Source of the DNA: Marchantia polymorpha subsp. ruderalis
Taxonomy: Eukaryota > Streptophyta > Marchantiopsida > Marchantiales > Marchantiaceae
Direction: 5' to 3'
DNA: 64,000 nucleotides
Assembly: GCA_037833965.1 (NCBI GenBank)
Contig: AP031355.1
Span: 6,969,501 to 7,033,500, forward strand
The notes under the pieces are model-generated. The model had not been told where the DNA came from, searched no databases, and saw nothing but the letters and a program-made list of their open reading frames with translations. Below are positions 36,340 to 48,700 of this stretch, one piece after another (position 1 is the stretch's first letter; the number at the start of each line of letters is the position of its first letter). Position numbers and translations under genes: made by a program.

Positions 36340-38295
36340 GCTCCATGCCCAGGTTTATCACTTAGATCTCATGGAAGGGATCTGAATCCCTTCCGGTCAG
36401 TATAAACATCGACAGTAGAACCAATTCCCAGCACGCAGGACCCATGATGTTCACAAACCCCATCGCTGAGTCCGATGGGTTTTGAAAGTTTGATCTAGAC
36501 AACTGCCCTCACCTCCAAAAAAAAGTCAAAGGCTCAGCACTCTTCATGCTGGAGGCAAGCTTGGATAAAAATCTCGCAAAAACTGGATTTCATTGGATTA
36601 TTTTGGAAATTGAACTGATCGATTTTAATGAACGATAACGACAGTCCTATGGTGGACTGGAGCTATGATATTGAGCTGAAAGGCTTGGGAGTTTATACAT
36701 CATGCTTCTCAGCTTGTGTCGAAGTGAAGATATCAGTGGTGAAGAATTCACCGCACCCACAGGAACTGTGACCGGTTCGCATTTCATAGAGCAAGCTTGA
36801 AGCGAAGGGCTTTTTTAGACTGAAACACCTATAGCAAAGTAAACCTTTGGCAGAACGATGTCACGAAATTCCAGTGCTGCCTGCATCTACTATTGGAAGG
36901 AGGAGCGAGGCAGTTCAGTTCCACTGGATTCAGAGAGTATATTTCATGAACTATGAGTTGTCTTGTGAGCCTGGCTAGAGTTCGTATATGAGTTATCAAA
37001 CTTCTACTGACTTTTTGGCCATTTGTAGAGCTTAAATTATAAGACGCTAATCGGAGGACCCCAAATAGAGTGGCGTGCATGGAAATTAAAATTTTCCGCT
37101 GAACCAGAGTTGCAAGCCTGAACCCAACTGGGTATGTGGGGCTTTTTTCTGCAATATCAAACAGATCAATTCACCTGTTTGCTATAGTTGATTTGTTAGT
37201 CCATGACCCATAGTTAGAGAAAGAAACCTGTAATGGATCTAGTTGGTTCTGGAGGACAGAGCCTGCACCTGCCTGGATAGACACCTGCAAATCTTATTAT
37301 AACCCCTGTAACTATGACCAGTGAGAGTTTCCAGCATCTTCTTAATGATGACGAGCTGAAGGTCGTCAAGAACTACAACAAGAACAAGAAAGCAGTGTCT
37401 TTTAAAAAATTAAGAGCTCTGAGAGTCGATACAACAGTCTGATTCTGAAGCAGATGTGACTGGAAAGTTTATTTATGCTCAACAAGAAAAACAAAAGAAG
37501 GGTTGTAACATGATCAATGCTGCTGATTGTTGGAGCATATTACGTGCGATAATTGAAGAGAAACCTTGGCCTCACTATTGGCGGCTAGACATTGAATTAC
37601 TTTTTCCCTGATCTCACAACAATCACAGCCCACATGACATGAAAGTCCTTGCTTTCATGGAAAATTTGTCTTCAGATTTATTTCATCGAAACAAGCAATG
37701 ATTGATTCAACTGACGAACTGTAATCGCGTTTTGACACGCATGATGAACTAGATACATCTTACCACCGACATGGGTACTCTTCATAGACATTGGATGCTT
37801 GCAGAGAAGCTATAGGCAAGGCAACTGACGTTCTTATCCAACACCCATCGTGATACCAATTTCACACGCGAAGTATCGAGTCCCTTCATGGCTAAACCTG
37901 CAGACATAGTAGATTTAGCAATCAAGCAAACGAGTTCTCAACCCATAGCTTCCCCAATTGATCTCAGTTCACCACATTACACAGCTTATGACTGCTCACC
38001 CTAAACCGGCAAAGGCTCGAGACCTCCTTCTGTATCGTCTGGATGATGGTGTGAATGGCCAAGAGACGACCTCCACTCCACGATGAATCCTGTAGTGTCA
38101 AGAAGGCTTCTGGGCAGCGTAGAAGGGAGGTGCCCCAGATACCCGCAGTGGACATGTCAAATCAATGGGCTGGGGTAACAAGGGTCCTCTGCGCATCATG
38201 GGACCGAGTAACGACAACTGGATTCGACATGTGAATTTCGCCTTCGTTATCAAACATCCGAGCAACAGTCTGTAAGAGATCATTGCAGTTTGTAG
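36340..38295. other. Balanced-composition intergenic DNA, no gene resolved
   Basis: Base composition rises from about 36.34 kb, but only short frames are present on both strands. I see nothing I can name. Confidence 0.4.
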
Positions 38296-38399
38296 TTGAG
38301 TAGAATAGTAGAGTTTCCATCTACTTTGAAATTGACAGCTGAATACAAAGGAGCTTTAATACTAGAAGGAGATTTGCCAATAGGACTTACAAACTCGGG

Positions 38400-38990
38400 A
38401 CTTATTTCTGATTTTTCTTGTTTCAAGCACAGTATCCTCCCGCTCTATGTACTCATAGTTTTCCCCGAAATTTCGGATTCAAGATTTATTAGTTTAGCAT
38501 GTCATGAATCGTCATTTGTCGCAAGTTTGAAGCTTCTTGCGTTTGGGTTTGACGGTGACTGTCCGGCTCTTCCAACGATTCCTATGTAAAGATCATGTAT
38601 TGTATCGTCATCTTCAATTTGAACTTTGGTGCAGAGCAGGTGATACTCGACGTCGAGAACCTGCTTCTAAAGGCATTCAAAACCTTGAAATACGACCCCA
38701 AATTCCTCTTGAGGATGAGGATAAACGACGTCGTCGTCATCATCTACCATCTTCATCGACTTCAGAAGCTCTTCAACATCTTTCTATACGGCAGCTGCAT
38801 ATTCTTCCCTGTTCTCCTCGTCAACATGACAGAAGTCCTCCAGTTCTGATCACCCATACATGAATTCAACGTATCCAAGGCTTTTGCGATTTCGAATTGC
38901 TTCTTCCTCCACTTCTGGTTCCAAGCTCATCAGTTCGGCGTTGATGAAAGCATTTTCGATCGAGCTTGGCGAAACAGAATGCCAGGCTGT
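38400..38990 (-). pseudogene. Degraded coding-like remnant, unassigned
   Basis: Read on the minus strand, one frame keeps protein-like, acidic composition over roughly 590 bases (for example KSMKMVDDDDDVVYPHPQEE) but is broken at several points. Short plus-strand frames cover the same bases and look less coding-like. The parent family is not recognised. Confidence 0.3.
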
Positions 38991-40264
38991 GATCTTTCAT
39001 AGCAAATTTCTTGCTTTCTAAATTTCTTGCATACCAAATTTATAGTTTGCTTTTAATATCTACCTTTTATTCTTTCCAATAACTACTACACTGCTAACCA
39101 CATAGAGGTTCAGACTCGGAAACCAGTAGTTCCATCAGTAACATGTATTTGTTGAGCTAGTCTCAACAGGAATTATTTTAATAATAAATTGTGCCCCTTC
39201 AAATCTATGAGAGACACAGTCCCTTCATTCTAAATTACTAGATTGATTTTGTCCAATTGTAGGTAGAATATATCTTCAGTCATTAGCCCTTCGACCTCAT
39301 GTATTTTTGCAGCCCGCTGAAAAGTGAAGAATGTTTCACTTACTGCTCGAACGAAAGGGGACCCAGTAAAAGGCAGACTGGATGGTAACAACCCATCGAG
39401 CCGTAAATGTTAGAAATCAAACCAGGAATCTGGTGCTAGTCCCAATAGCATGACAAGGTTAGATATGATGCCATAAAACATTCTACTACCTAGGCTTAGA
39501 TTACTACGTGGGCAATCTGGAACTATTTAGAGTTGAGAGGTGAAACTAAACTAAGTATTCAAGTCCAATGTGATTCATAGTAAGATACATTTGCAAATCA
39601 AGATATATTGAATGGTTGTGTTTTTTTTTAAATTTCATACATGTAATAAGTATGTAAGACCCAAAGACTACACACCTGGAAATTAATATAACACTGAATT
39701 TTTAGGGAACAAGAAGCAATATTTATCATATGGGAAAAAGCAAATGTTTTAAAAAAACTTCAAAATAAAATAAATTAATCCGATTATAATCTTAAAGAAA
39801 GCATGTGATGTTCTAAAATTTATTTTCTTGCTCCAGAAATAATAAGGTTTAAAAAATGCTAGTTCTAAGTTTCATGTTACCAAAGTAACAGGGCCAAGAA
39901 AAAAAAAATTAGTATCAAGTCACACAAAGATAAAATGGATGACGAAGATGTAGGCTTCAAAGTAGCAAACTAAAGACACAACATTTCTAGATTTGAAATT
40001 AGGGAAAATGCACAATTTTACCTTATATATATCTTGTATTTTGAAATGGACTTGACTTGTATTAATAAAAAAATTATCATCAGGGGTCAAGGATTTTTTT
40101 ATTTTGAAAAAATCCGTACACATACATCAACAAAACGTTAACTTCAATTTTCTCAATTATTTACTCAAAAGCAAACATCTTAATTTTCATCCCAATTTCC
40201 CTCCTTCTACATACTCTTCAGATAGAACATTTTATAGATCAATGTAATTGTTAGGAATATCTAA
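38991..40264. other. Intergenic, AT-rich
   Basis: No gene, RNA or clear repeat recognised. Confidence 0.5.
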
Positions 40265-40443
40265 TTCACTCATTATTAGACCAAATAATCTTCGATAATA
40301 AAATAATTAAGAATGAAATCCTTTGTATCATATGATATGATACAAAGGTATTATCAGAAGATCAACATATATCATTAATATCTGTTGGTCTTCGATCCAG
40401 AAATCAAATCATTTGTTAAGGATAAGATTAACCTATGAGTGAA
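40265..40443. mobile_element. Fold-back (MITE-like) inverted-repeat element
   Basis: A perfect 12-bp palindrome (CCTTTGTATCAT / ATGATACAAAGG, 5-base loop) lies at 40320-40348. Further matching blocks occur in mirrored order on both sides: TTCACTCAT at 40265 with ATGAGTGAA at 40435, GACCAA near 40279 with TTGGTC at 40385, and ATCTTCGATAAT with ATTATCAGAAGAT. The order fits one decayed long inverted repeat. No target-site duplication could be read. Confidence 0.55.
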
Positions 40444-40739
40444 CTCCTTTTGTAAAGTAAATAGCTTAATACGCATCTACTTATAATTATTTTCTCCAAT
40501 AATTAATCTTCTCACGAATTAATACATTCGAAAGCAAACGAAATATGTCAAAGATTGATTCCACTTCAAGACTATAGTCATCTTATCAGTACATGAGAAC
40601 AAAATCTGCTACGATCTTACATAACTAAATGTATTTAAATTGCACCAGATAACAACTTACAAGCCAATTCAATGAATAAATGAACAACATTCTGTCGTAC
40701 ATTAAAAGATTTCGCCGAAACGAAGTAAAATCTACTAAA

Positions 40740-41977
40740 GTACAAAGAGTTTGACCCTCGGACATCCGGTAAATCCGCCGCGCTGGAACTAGCCCTCGGA
40801 CAACAACAGTACAGAAGAGGGCTTTCGTTTCTTGCCTGCCCTGCCCAACCATTGATCACGTGAGGCCGACCTACCGGGGCGCCGACTCGACAAGTTGCCC
40901 TCGCTCCCGGTTCGCCGTCACGACCGGGACGACCGCACCGGATCGGCCGGTGAGCCACTTCTCTTCTCTTCGCTCGCTCGTTCGCTAAGTGTCAGTAGCC
41001 TGCTCAGTCTTCCTCACTCCCTCGCTCGCTCGCTCGATCGATCGATCAATCGATTGCTCGATCTCTCGATTCCGCAGCCCACAATTCGCATCTGCCGGCG
41101 ACGAGCTGATTGTTGGTCGTCGTTCTGGAAGAGGTTTGCGAGCTGAAGCCGGCGGATTGATCGATCGGAAGGGTCGGGGATGCTGCGGGGCTGGGCTGAG
41201 CTGAGCTGAGCTGCGGGGGCAGGCAGGCGGGGCAGATTCTTCGTGTCCGGAGGGATTCGTGCGCCATGGGTTCTGTTACGGCACGGCTCTGGGGCGCTCG
41301 AGGGTTCGTGGGGAAGAGCGAATCGAGCGAATCGGGGTGCAATGCTGCAGATGCGCTGTGCAGATGAGGACTGTCGCAGCGCAACCCTACGGCAGCACGA
41401 GGAGGAGGAGGAGCGACGGAGGGGCATTGCCACCGCCGGGCTGACGATGTAGGGTTGGCTGCAGGGTCGGTCCTCGCGAGCTTCGTCCGAGCTGCTGAGT
41501 GCGGTCGCTGCTGCAGGGGACTGCGTGCCTTCGCAGTTGTTGGACTCTACTCTACTCCTCTCATGGCCGAGGCTTCTCTCATTTGCAGTCCTCCTGAGAT
41601 CAGGAAGCGCAACGCCCGTGGCGAGCACGGAAGCCGAACGTAGTGCAATTTGAACTGGAGCTGTCCGTCTGTTTCAAGTAAGTTCGTTCCCAGGATTTGT
41701 CCTTTGCGTGCACGATCTTGGGTTTGGGTTCGGTTTCGTTTTAATTCATGGTTAGATTACGCACAATCAGTTTGGATTTGCTCCAAATTCCGAATTCTGG
41801 CTCCCAACTTCGTCATCGAGTGTCGGTAGACTCGGGTGCAGCTTGGGAGATCTCTGTGAGCAGGATGGGATGATGAATTGTGTTGAGCTTCTGAGCACTC
41901 TCCAAACACAAGGGTCTTGTGCATGCTGAGTGGCAGAAATTCCGAGGGTGGACACGGACCGAGTCTCTGGAGATCAC
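40740..41977 (+). promoter_or_regulatory. Promoter and 5' leader region of the F-box gene
   Basis: A GC-rich block contains CTCG/ATCG tetranucleotide runs at 41022-41065 and a short GAGCT repeat near 41195-41215. A strong splice donor (CAA|GTAAGT) lies at 41678-41683, suggesting a 5' UTR intron; the acceptor is uncertain. An ATG at 41265 would open a short upstream ORF if it is in the transcript. Open frames here on both strands look like by-products of GC-rich sequence. Confidence 0.5.
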
Positions 41978-43345
41978 ATGGATTATGAAATGGACTCCAG
42001 GGTGTGGAGATATTTGCCGGTGGACTTGCTGATGGTCGTCTTGGCGTACCTCCCACATCGGACCTTGGCGAAGTTTCGTCTGGTATGCAAGAAGTGGTGC
42101 GAATTCTGGGACTGCTCTCAGTTTGGGATGCTGCGTTCTCAGAGAGCTCCTCGGGAAAAGTACGTCCTCTTCATCAGGAATTACGCCAACAGTCAACCGG
42201 AAATACATTACTACGATCCCATGCTGAACAAATTAATGAATTCACCACTCAGGTACTTCCCCAGTCAGGTGAATCACCTGGTGCTAGCTACGTCGAGAGG
42301 ATTGCTATTCTCAGTCCAGTTTCCCAGTCCTCGATGCACCAGCAATTTGGGAGAGTGCGCCGGGGGTTGTTGGCCCCACCGTGGTTGTGACATGATTGTG
42401 TCGAACCCTCTGCGAAAGGATTGCGCGAGGGTGCTACCGGCCAGGTTGTACAATTGGCCGCTCTGCGTGGTGGGGATGATTTCTGACACCGACGGGTACA
42501 AGATCATCATGGGGAATTCCGGAAATGGAACAGAGATCTATGACTCTGTGAGCCGGTCGTGGAAACTCATTCCCAGGACTGACGACTCCACAACTCCATT
42601 GCCCAGAATAAAAAACTCAGCTGTCATTTCCAGAAATGGATGCCTTCTGTATGTGGGAGTGCCGCTTTACAACCATCATCAATGGAATATATCTCCGGAT
42701 GACCTTCATACGGTCTGTGTATTTAACCCAACCAGTGAAAGGTGGAGCTTTTTCGACTTGCCTCACTCCGAAGTTGGCTGGAAGAGCATCCAACTGGAAG
42801 ATTGCGGAGGCAGGCTGTTTCTGGTGTGTCACAAGAACCCGACTTCGCATGCCACCGAGACGTTCTCATGCTATGCAGACGTGTGTGTGTGGGAGCGGTT
42901 GGGACAAGATCCTGTCACTGGCTTTTGGGAGGAACAACTAGCTCCATCTCCGGACTCGCTTCACTTCCCTGTGCACAATCTTAATGTTGTGGCAGAATAC
43001 CTCACCGTGCCCATGAAGTCTGAAGACTTCCTCTGCTTCTCGAGAGGTGTACAAGGAGCTGTGTTCAGCTTTCAAGAGGAATTTCAACAAATGAGTATCT
43101 ACAATCCTACGCTGAGCAGCTGGTGGTCCACTATGGATCGCTTCTGTGATCACTCTGAGCACGAGTCTTTGTTTGAACCCATAACGGAATACATGCATAC
43201 GACCAACGATTTTCATTTGTACAATTTACTGTATGAAGCACTCATGAAGTGTCGGATAATGGATAGGGAGCTTGGAAACTTTGGTGGTCATTCTAGATAT
43301 TCTGCGGACTTGCTCTTTGAACCCAGAATCGAAGCGCTACCCTAG
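41978..43345 (+). CDS. F-box protein, plant F-box/kelch-like
   Basis: An intronless CDS encodes 455 residues. The start is the ATG at 41978 (MDYEMDSRVW); the frame extends slightly upstream to a GTG, but the ATG fits better. Residues about 7-49 form an F-box (SRVWRYLPVDLLMVVLAYLP, then FRLVCKKW), the module that binds SKP1 and puts the protein into an SCF ubiquitin ligase as its substrate selector. The rest resembles plant F-box/kelch-type C-terminal regions, with repeated strand-like units such as EIYDSVSRSWKLIP and CVFNPTSERWSFFDLP, though no canonical kelch double-glycine repeats are obvious. The target is unknown. No TM segment or signal peptide. The gene stands alone, with AT-rich DNA on both sides. 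Confidence 0.85.
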   Translation: MDYEMDSRVWRYLPVDLLMVVLAYLPHRTLAKFRLVCKKWCEFWDCSQFGMLRSQRAPREKYVLFIRNYANSQPEIHYYDPMLNKLMNSPLRYFPSQVNHLVLATSRGLLFSVQFPSPRCTSNLGECAGGCWPHRGCDMIVSNPLRKDCARVLPARLYNWPLCVVGMISDTDGYKIIMGNSGNGTEIYDSVSRSWKLIPRTDDSTTPLPRIKNSAVISRNGCLLYVGVPLYNHHQWNISPDDLHTVCVFNPTSERWSFFDLPHSEVGWKSIQLEDCGGRLFLVCHKNPTSHATETFSCYADVCVWERLGQDPVTGFWEEQLAPSPDSLHFPVHNLNVVAEYLTVPMKSEDFLCFSRGVQGAVFSFQEEFQQMSIYNPTLSSWWSTMDRFCDHSEHESLFEPITEYMHTTNDFHLYNLLYEALMKCRIMDRELGNFGGHSRYSADLLFEPRIEALP

Positions 43346-44784
43346 TTTGGTGTCGGCCACGGGTGGACCACTGGAACTCTGTTCCTGCTTGATTAGGCCC
43401 AGAGTTCAGCTTCAATAGGTGTGTAGCAATTTTGATCGATCTGAGGACAATGTAAAATATGCACAGCAATTAGTTCCTGATATAAGCCTATAGAGACGCG
43501 TTAATTGCGTTGTAGAGTGTGCACAGACCTTTATGCGTCCTGTTTATAAACGGTGAATGACTTGCACTCAGTTATGAATGAGTTTCCAATCTCGTCGGCT
43601 TTCTATCGTGCTTTTGACCATGAGCCGGAGATTCACACCGACTATCAAGTCAGCATGTGAGAAAGGTGAGTGAACATCGAACAACATGTCGAGACCAATG
43701 TTCATTTCCTCATCCAGTACATGGAAAGTACAGCTAGTACACGGAGTAATCTGAATCCAAGTCAATCAACAATCAAAGAATTACGTGACTGCAAGTTATT
43801 TGGCTCTTTCAGGTTAGTACTATGTTTTCCTCAAGAGGTGTTTTCTCTCCACATTTTTAAGATTCAAGGAGTGATGGTGAACAATTTTCAGAAAGGTGAA
43901 GCTTGACTGGATAAGCGTTGCAGCATACGTTGTATATTGTACTAAATTGAGGAAAGATATGAAAAGAAGAAACAATATAGACAAGTTTCCCAGGATATTT
44001 CTTTCTCATGGCCTGAAGACCGCATATGGGTCAATGATTGATTATTCTCCATGTAGGATAAGTCATCACATGCAGTATGATAAGAATCCATATAATCCAT
44101 CATCCAGGTAAAATTTATGTATGTTCTTTCTCTCAAAATTGTGTGCGTGTTCATTTCCGTTTTGTAAAACATTCATGAAATAAGACCTTTTTGCCACATG
44201 TTTTTTTCTGATCACAATATCTCAAAATTCTTAATATCCATCGACATGATTGTCCGTCTTGTCCATATTCCATACCACCATCGATATTGAGCAAGTTGTT
44301 TTCATCAAAAAGGTGTAAACTACGTGCTCATGTCCGTCTTTTAGCAAGTCACAATCGGTTGGCGTGATAGAAGTTTCGACGGTAACCATGCGAAACAATG
44401 GAGATTGATTTCCTACTCAATGGTGTTGATATTCTACTCAATATCCGCTACAGCTGATCTCGTTGCAAGGTCCTGCCCTTCATGAATCATCGAGATTTCA
44501 CACTGGTACAACAACCCTACAAATGTGACTCGCCAAGCTAATTTTCAAACACTCTTCAGAACCAATATCTTCCTCCAGAAAGAAACGAAGTTACTCCGAT
44601 AAATAACGTGAGTACAAAAGACGTTCGCACTACAAAGAGTGGGTTGTGGAGATGCCGGGTAAGCCCTATCTAAAAATGGGGGAATGTAAACTAGACCCGT
44701 TATTGATCATTAAAATTGTGGCATCTACTATGTTCTGTGTGGAGATTATTAACCCTTTCTCACTATTTACGTTGTAGTGATAGA
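43346..44784. other. 3' flank of the F-box gene and intergenic DNA
   Basis: The first few hundred bases must include the F-box 3' UTR. Frames near 43.67-44.17 kb are short and unassigned. Confidence 0.45.
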
Positions 44785-44817
44785 TATAATAGGTAGCATG
44801 TAAATCTACCTATTATA
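44785..44817. repeat. Perfect 12-bp inverted repeat (first of two hairpins)
   Basis: TATAATAGGTAG at 44785-44796 pairs with CTACCTATTATA at 44806-44817 across a 9-base loop (CATGTAAAT). Pairing continues outward imperfectly. Confidence 0.9.
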
Positions 44818-44821
44818 TATA

Positions 44822-44880
44822 TGCACTAGCAGTTTAAATTGCTGCATCTACTCAGCGCATGTAAATCAACTGCTAGTGCA
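44822..44880. repeat. Perfect 13-bp inverted repeat (second of two hairpins)
   Basis: TGCACTAGCAGTT at 44822-44834 pairs with AACTGCTAGTGCA at 44868-44880. The loop contains GCATGTAAATC, the same word as in the loop of the neighbouring hairpin. Confidence 0.9.
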
Positions 44881-45405
44881 GTTAGCAGTAGTGCCACTAT
44901 GGCTCACAGCGCTGTTACGAGACCTAGGGCTTGGGGCAACTGCAGAAAATACAAAGAGTGAACATTTTTCCCAACTTGTTCCCGTTATAACTCTGCATTT
45001 TCTTTCAACCCTACTTTTGGATAACAAAGGTTAAGGTGTTATAAGCCGGAAAATGTGAAAGAAGAATATGGCGTCATTGCAACCAGATATACAAAAGACT
45101 TATCCTTCTTAGCTTAAGTGCGCATATCATGGAAAGGAACCACGAAATGTGTGATGCAACAAGATGCGCGAAAGAGCACCGAATACATTCAATTTACACT
45201 GCCGGAGGTTTGATATCAAGTAAGACGGAAAGAATTATCATAGTCAAGAGACACTAATTTCAGCGCTACCTTATGTACATCAACCAAGTCTACACCTCCA
45301 GGCAGCACTAAGTTCCTGCTTGTTTGCATTGATCAATCGAAAACGTACTTTCTATGATTTTTTACACACCTATAAAAACTCCAAAAAGACAGTGAAATGT
45401 GCAAA

Positions 45406-47485
45406 TTATATTAAGTCCGAGTCCTTAAAAGAAGACAGGTTCTTTCTGTTTGACCGCTGCCCCGCACCTCTAACTTCACCGGTTTGTGCTTGTTTGTCCT
45501 CCCACGCTGCTACCTGTGCTGCCACCCATGGAGGATTGTTCCAACTGTTCAACCACAGTACTTCCTGGGTGCTCTTGTGTTTAAAGTCAGGAGCCTTTGG
45601 ATTTTTCTGAGTCACAAATAAGTTGAGGAAAGGTTAGAAGTTTTACGACGCTTTTAAAAATCAACGATGCTTTTGATACAAAGCCAACAAGCAGTTGCAG
45701 GCGTTCGTTCGACGATCCCAAACTCTAATTAAAATAGAAATTACAATCTTCTCACCTTATTAAACCGGTTATCCCACCATTGCGATGGATCTGCAAAAAA
45801 TGCTTGCCAGCGTTTCTCTGTCGAGAGAGATTCATCTTCAAATGACGCTTTCCCGGCGGTGCCTGTTTAACCAAAGTACAATTCAAACTAAATAACAGGA
45901 AGAAGGTAACCTCAGAAATCTCAGCTTATCCAGACATGCTCTTTAATTACAGTGAATCTTCCGAGTAGGTAGGATCAGGCAAACTGCATAACTAAGTCAT
46001 CCGAGCTCTTGATAACATCACTTACGAACAAACTACTTCACTGACCACTGTACTTTGCTAGGGCCTTTCTAGTCTTCAAAGGTAAAGAGTTGAGGAGGAC
46101 AAGCTAGTGCGTCACAACCTAATAAAACTTCTGCGGCACAATCATAATAAAAAATCTCTGAAATTGGATATCACTAATGAGAGATTTTAAACATCAAGCA
46201 CCTGCCGAACTCATTTGCTGCAATATTGAAGCATGTGACCGAGAAAAGTGAAAAAATGAGCCGCACCTGCCACAGGAGAGCTAGACTGCTGTTGAGGAGA
46301 CACAGACTGAGTGTTCCAATTTTGCTGAGGTGCGGCTGCTGATATGACTTCTCGAGACCAATTGTTGTCAGAAGTATCGACAAATTCATCATTTTGAGAG
46401 CTATTGGGCTGAACATAAGCTCTCCTTTGACCACTGAAAGGTTCCACGAAGCACAAGTTGCTTACCGAAACCTACACAAGAAACCAAGGTTGTCTGTAAG
46501 GAGAATATCCACTAAATGTAAGTAGAAGAAAATTTGCATGGCGCAATTTTCTCCGATAACTGGATACCATGACAACTCAGTGAAAGCTCCCACCAGATAT
46601 AAATTATGAAAGTTTGAAGTTGGCGACTTCTCATTAGGTCTAGGATAACAACCTTAACTCTGGTGTAAGTGGCTTCAGGTGTTACAGCTTTGTCAACGAT
46701 AATCCTTCCTGTTACAAAAATCTGATCTCCCTTTTTCACATGGTGTGCAGCAATTTCAGCCAGCTCATCCCAAAACTCCAATTCAAACCTGTAAAGCAAG
46801 CAAACCACATAAGTCAATAAAAGCGTTGCATGAGAAGTGCAATTCGACAAGTTTTGTAGTATTCATCCCTTGCCCGATTACAAATTCAAGCCGCTCACAA
46901 TTCAGAATTTTCGCATGAGATGATACAGACGCTGAAGACAATGCTTTAAAACAGGGGCAGAAGACAGTACCAACTAGGTTCCTCGTTCTTTTGAGAGGGT
47001 TTTTTCACGGCGAGTGAGGACTTAGCCACAATCTTGCCGGTGTCCAAATACTTGATATCCAAATCCTTGCCCACATTGCCGATTAGCTGCACCGCATTCG
47101 CAAGATCCTTCTCCCACGGAATCAAAGGGGGCCTTGGAAATTGATCCCTGTCCTGCTCAGTCTGCCCATACTGTTCCGAAGGAGCACTCGTCCGACCATA
47201 CTGAAAACCGGATTCCGAATAATAAGCTCGAGCGGCAGCGGACCGCAAGTTGAAAGACACTCTCGACAACGTAGACTTGGCAGAAAAAGAATCAACAGCC
47301 TTACAGCTGCCCTGCTGCGCGGACAGCTTCGAGCTGAGAGCTTTCAACAAAGCGAATCCAGAGGCGGAAACCGCCCTCGACTGTCCAGGCGGTGCGCAGA
47401 CTCGGCCAGAGGAGTTGAACACGCTGTGCACGGCGGGAGAGCAGCGACAGCAGCAGAACCCTGCCGTGCGCCCGAGGGACGCCAT
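45406..47485 (-). CDS. OSB: Organellar single-stranded DNA-binding protein (OSB)
   Basis: Five exons, minus strand: 47485-46971, 46788-46653, 46471-46267, 45862-45756, 45606-45406; 387 residues; all junctions are GT-AG and in frame. OSB proteins are plant-specific ssDNA-binding proteins of mitochondria or plastids that limit illegitimate recombination of organellar DNA. Residues 1-90 are rich in R, S and A with few acids, like an organelle targeting peptide. Residues about 131-230 form the SSB-type OB fold (VQLIGNVGKD, FELEFWDELAEIAAHHVKKG, IFVTGRIIVDKA). After a Q/S-rich linker comes one PDF motif, about residues 302-345 (WQAFFADPSQWWDNRFNK, then KAPDFKHKSTQEVLWL). Length fits the family (about 260-440). 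Mitochondrial versus plastid targeting cannot be told. An ordinary bacterial-type SSB is excluded by the PDF motif. Confidence 0.9.
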
Positions 47486-47736
47486 GGCCGCAATCGCACT
47501 GCGGCAACAGGCAATTCCTCGAGAATCTCACACGAGAAAGTTGCGAAATACTTGTGACCGACTCATAAACCCTGACGCCCGCAAATGTCCGACTGCAGAC
47601 GCTCGACAAAACCCTCGTTCCCTCTGCATTCCCGAGAGGCTGACAGTTTCTCGGCTCGAGCTCTCGTTCGCTTCGGGCCCTTCACACGACGACGCCCGAC
47701 GATTCGCCTTTGCCGATCGAATGTCATCCATCGACC
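47486..47736. promoter_or_regulatory. OSB proximal promoter and 5' leader
   Basis: A GC-richer 250-base stretch directly upstream of the OSB start. Open frames run through it on both strands but share no motif with known proteins. Confidence 0.4.
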
Positions 47737-47924
47737 ACCACAACCGCGTCGTGGTAACTGCGACCACAACCGCGTGCGACCACTTCCGAAATACTGAAAA
47801 GTTTCCCGGCTTGTTATGAACTGTGTTGGCACCACAACCGCGTCGTGGTAACTGCGAACACAACCGCGTGCGAACGCTTCCACCTCACTGAAAAGTTTCC
47901 TGGCTGGTTATGAACTGTGTTGGC
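47737..47924. repeat. 94-bp tandem duplication upstream of OSB
   Basis: Copy 1 is 47737-47830 and copy 2 about 47831-47924. Each copy has two ACCACAACCGCGT-like words (the second copy starts one with an A-for-C change) plus a conserved AACTGTGTTGG end. The word with its near-complement CGTGG makes a small imperfect palindrome. It lies 250-440 bp upstream of the OSB ATG, where it could duplicate regulatory sites (inference). Confidence 0.88.
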
Positions 47925-48700
47925 TGGCAGTCACTGTCATGTTCGTCACGTCAAATATTGTTTTCTCTTATGAAGAGTGCCCGAAAGTGGGGAATTATAT
48001 TACTGTGAAGTCAATGCTTATTTCATTTTTAGATATTAGTGGTTAATTTATGTTCTGATTAACTTTAGATGAAGAAATCATGGTTAATTGGTTCCGCCAA
48101 GTTATCACTATATCAAAACTTGATGGTAAATATTCGTGATATTTCAAAAATGTTGCTTTTATTTTAGGCCGTGAACATTATTTCACTCACATGTCTCTTA
48201 CGTGGAATGTATGATTCTTGTTTACATTGAGCACCCGAATGTCAAATTTAAGAAAATGGTTAGCAGATGTGGTGACCTGGTCTTTGAGGTGGAATATGGC
48301 GGAACTTGAAACCTATGGTCTAAAGTCTAAAGTAGTCATTTCTCAACATTATTTAGAATATAAGAGACACCAAAATACAATTTAATCAACTTCATTTGAA
48401 TCCTATAGTTGTTTACGATAACCAAGAATATATACTTGCACAAATCTTTACGTTCTTGTATCATATTATTGCTTGGCATAGAACTGGATCTCAAAGTTTT
48501 AAAATTAAAAAATGCCGTTGATTTAATATTGATAAAAATGAATTGATTTACAAGTTATGTAACAGTGGTTATATAGAGAATGAAGAGCCTGTATTTGTTA
48601 CGCGTACTATGTATGAAGAGATTAGACTTGCTCTTGATATAGATGTGGAGAAAGCCGTACAAGCCTCCATAATGTTTCCTTCCGGGTAGCCTTTTATTCT
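47925..48700. other. Intergenic, no feature seen
   Basis: AT-rich, without an open frame of note or a recognisable repeat. Confidence 0.5.

Noticed and set aside
14285-40264. LTR retrotransposons or other virus-like elements in the gene-poor region
   Set aside because: I could not recognise reverse transcriptase, integrase, protease, paired long terminal repeats or a primer-binding site; old remnants below my detection remain possible.
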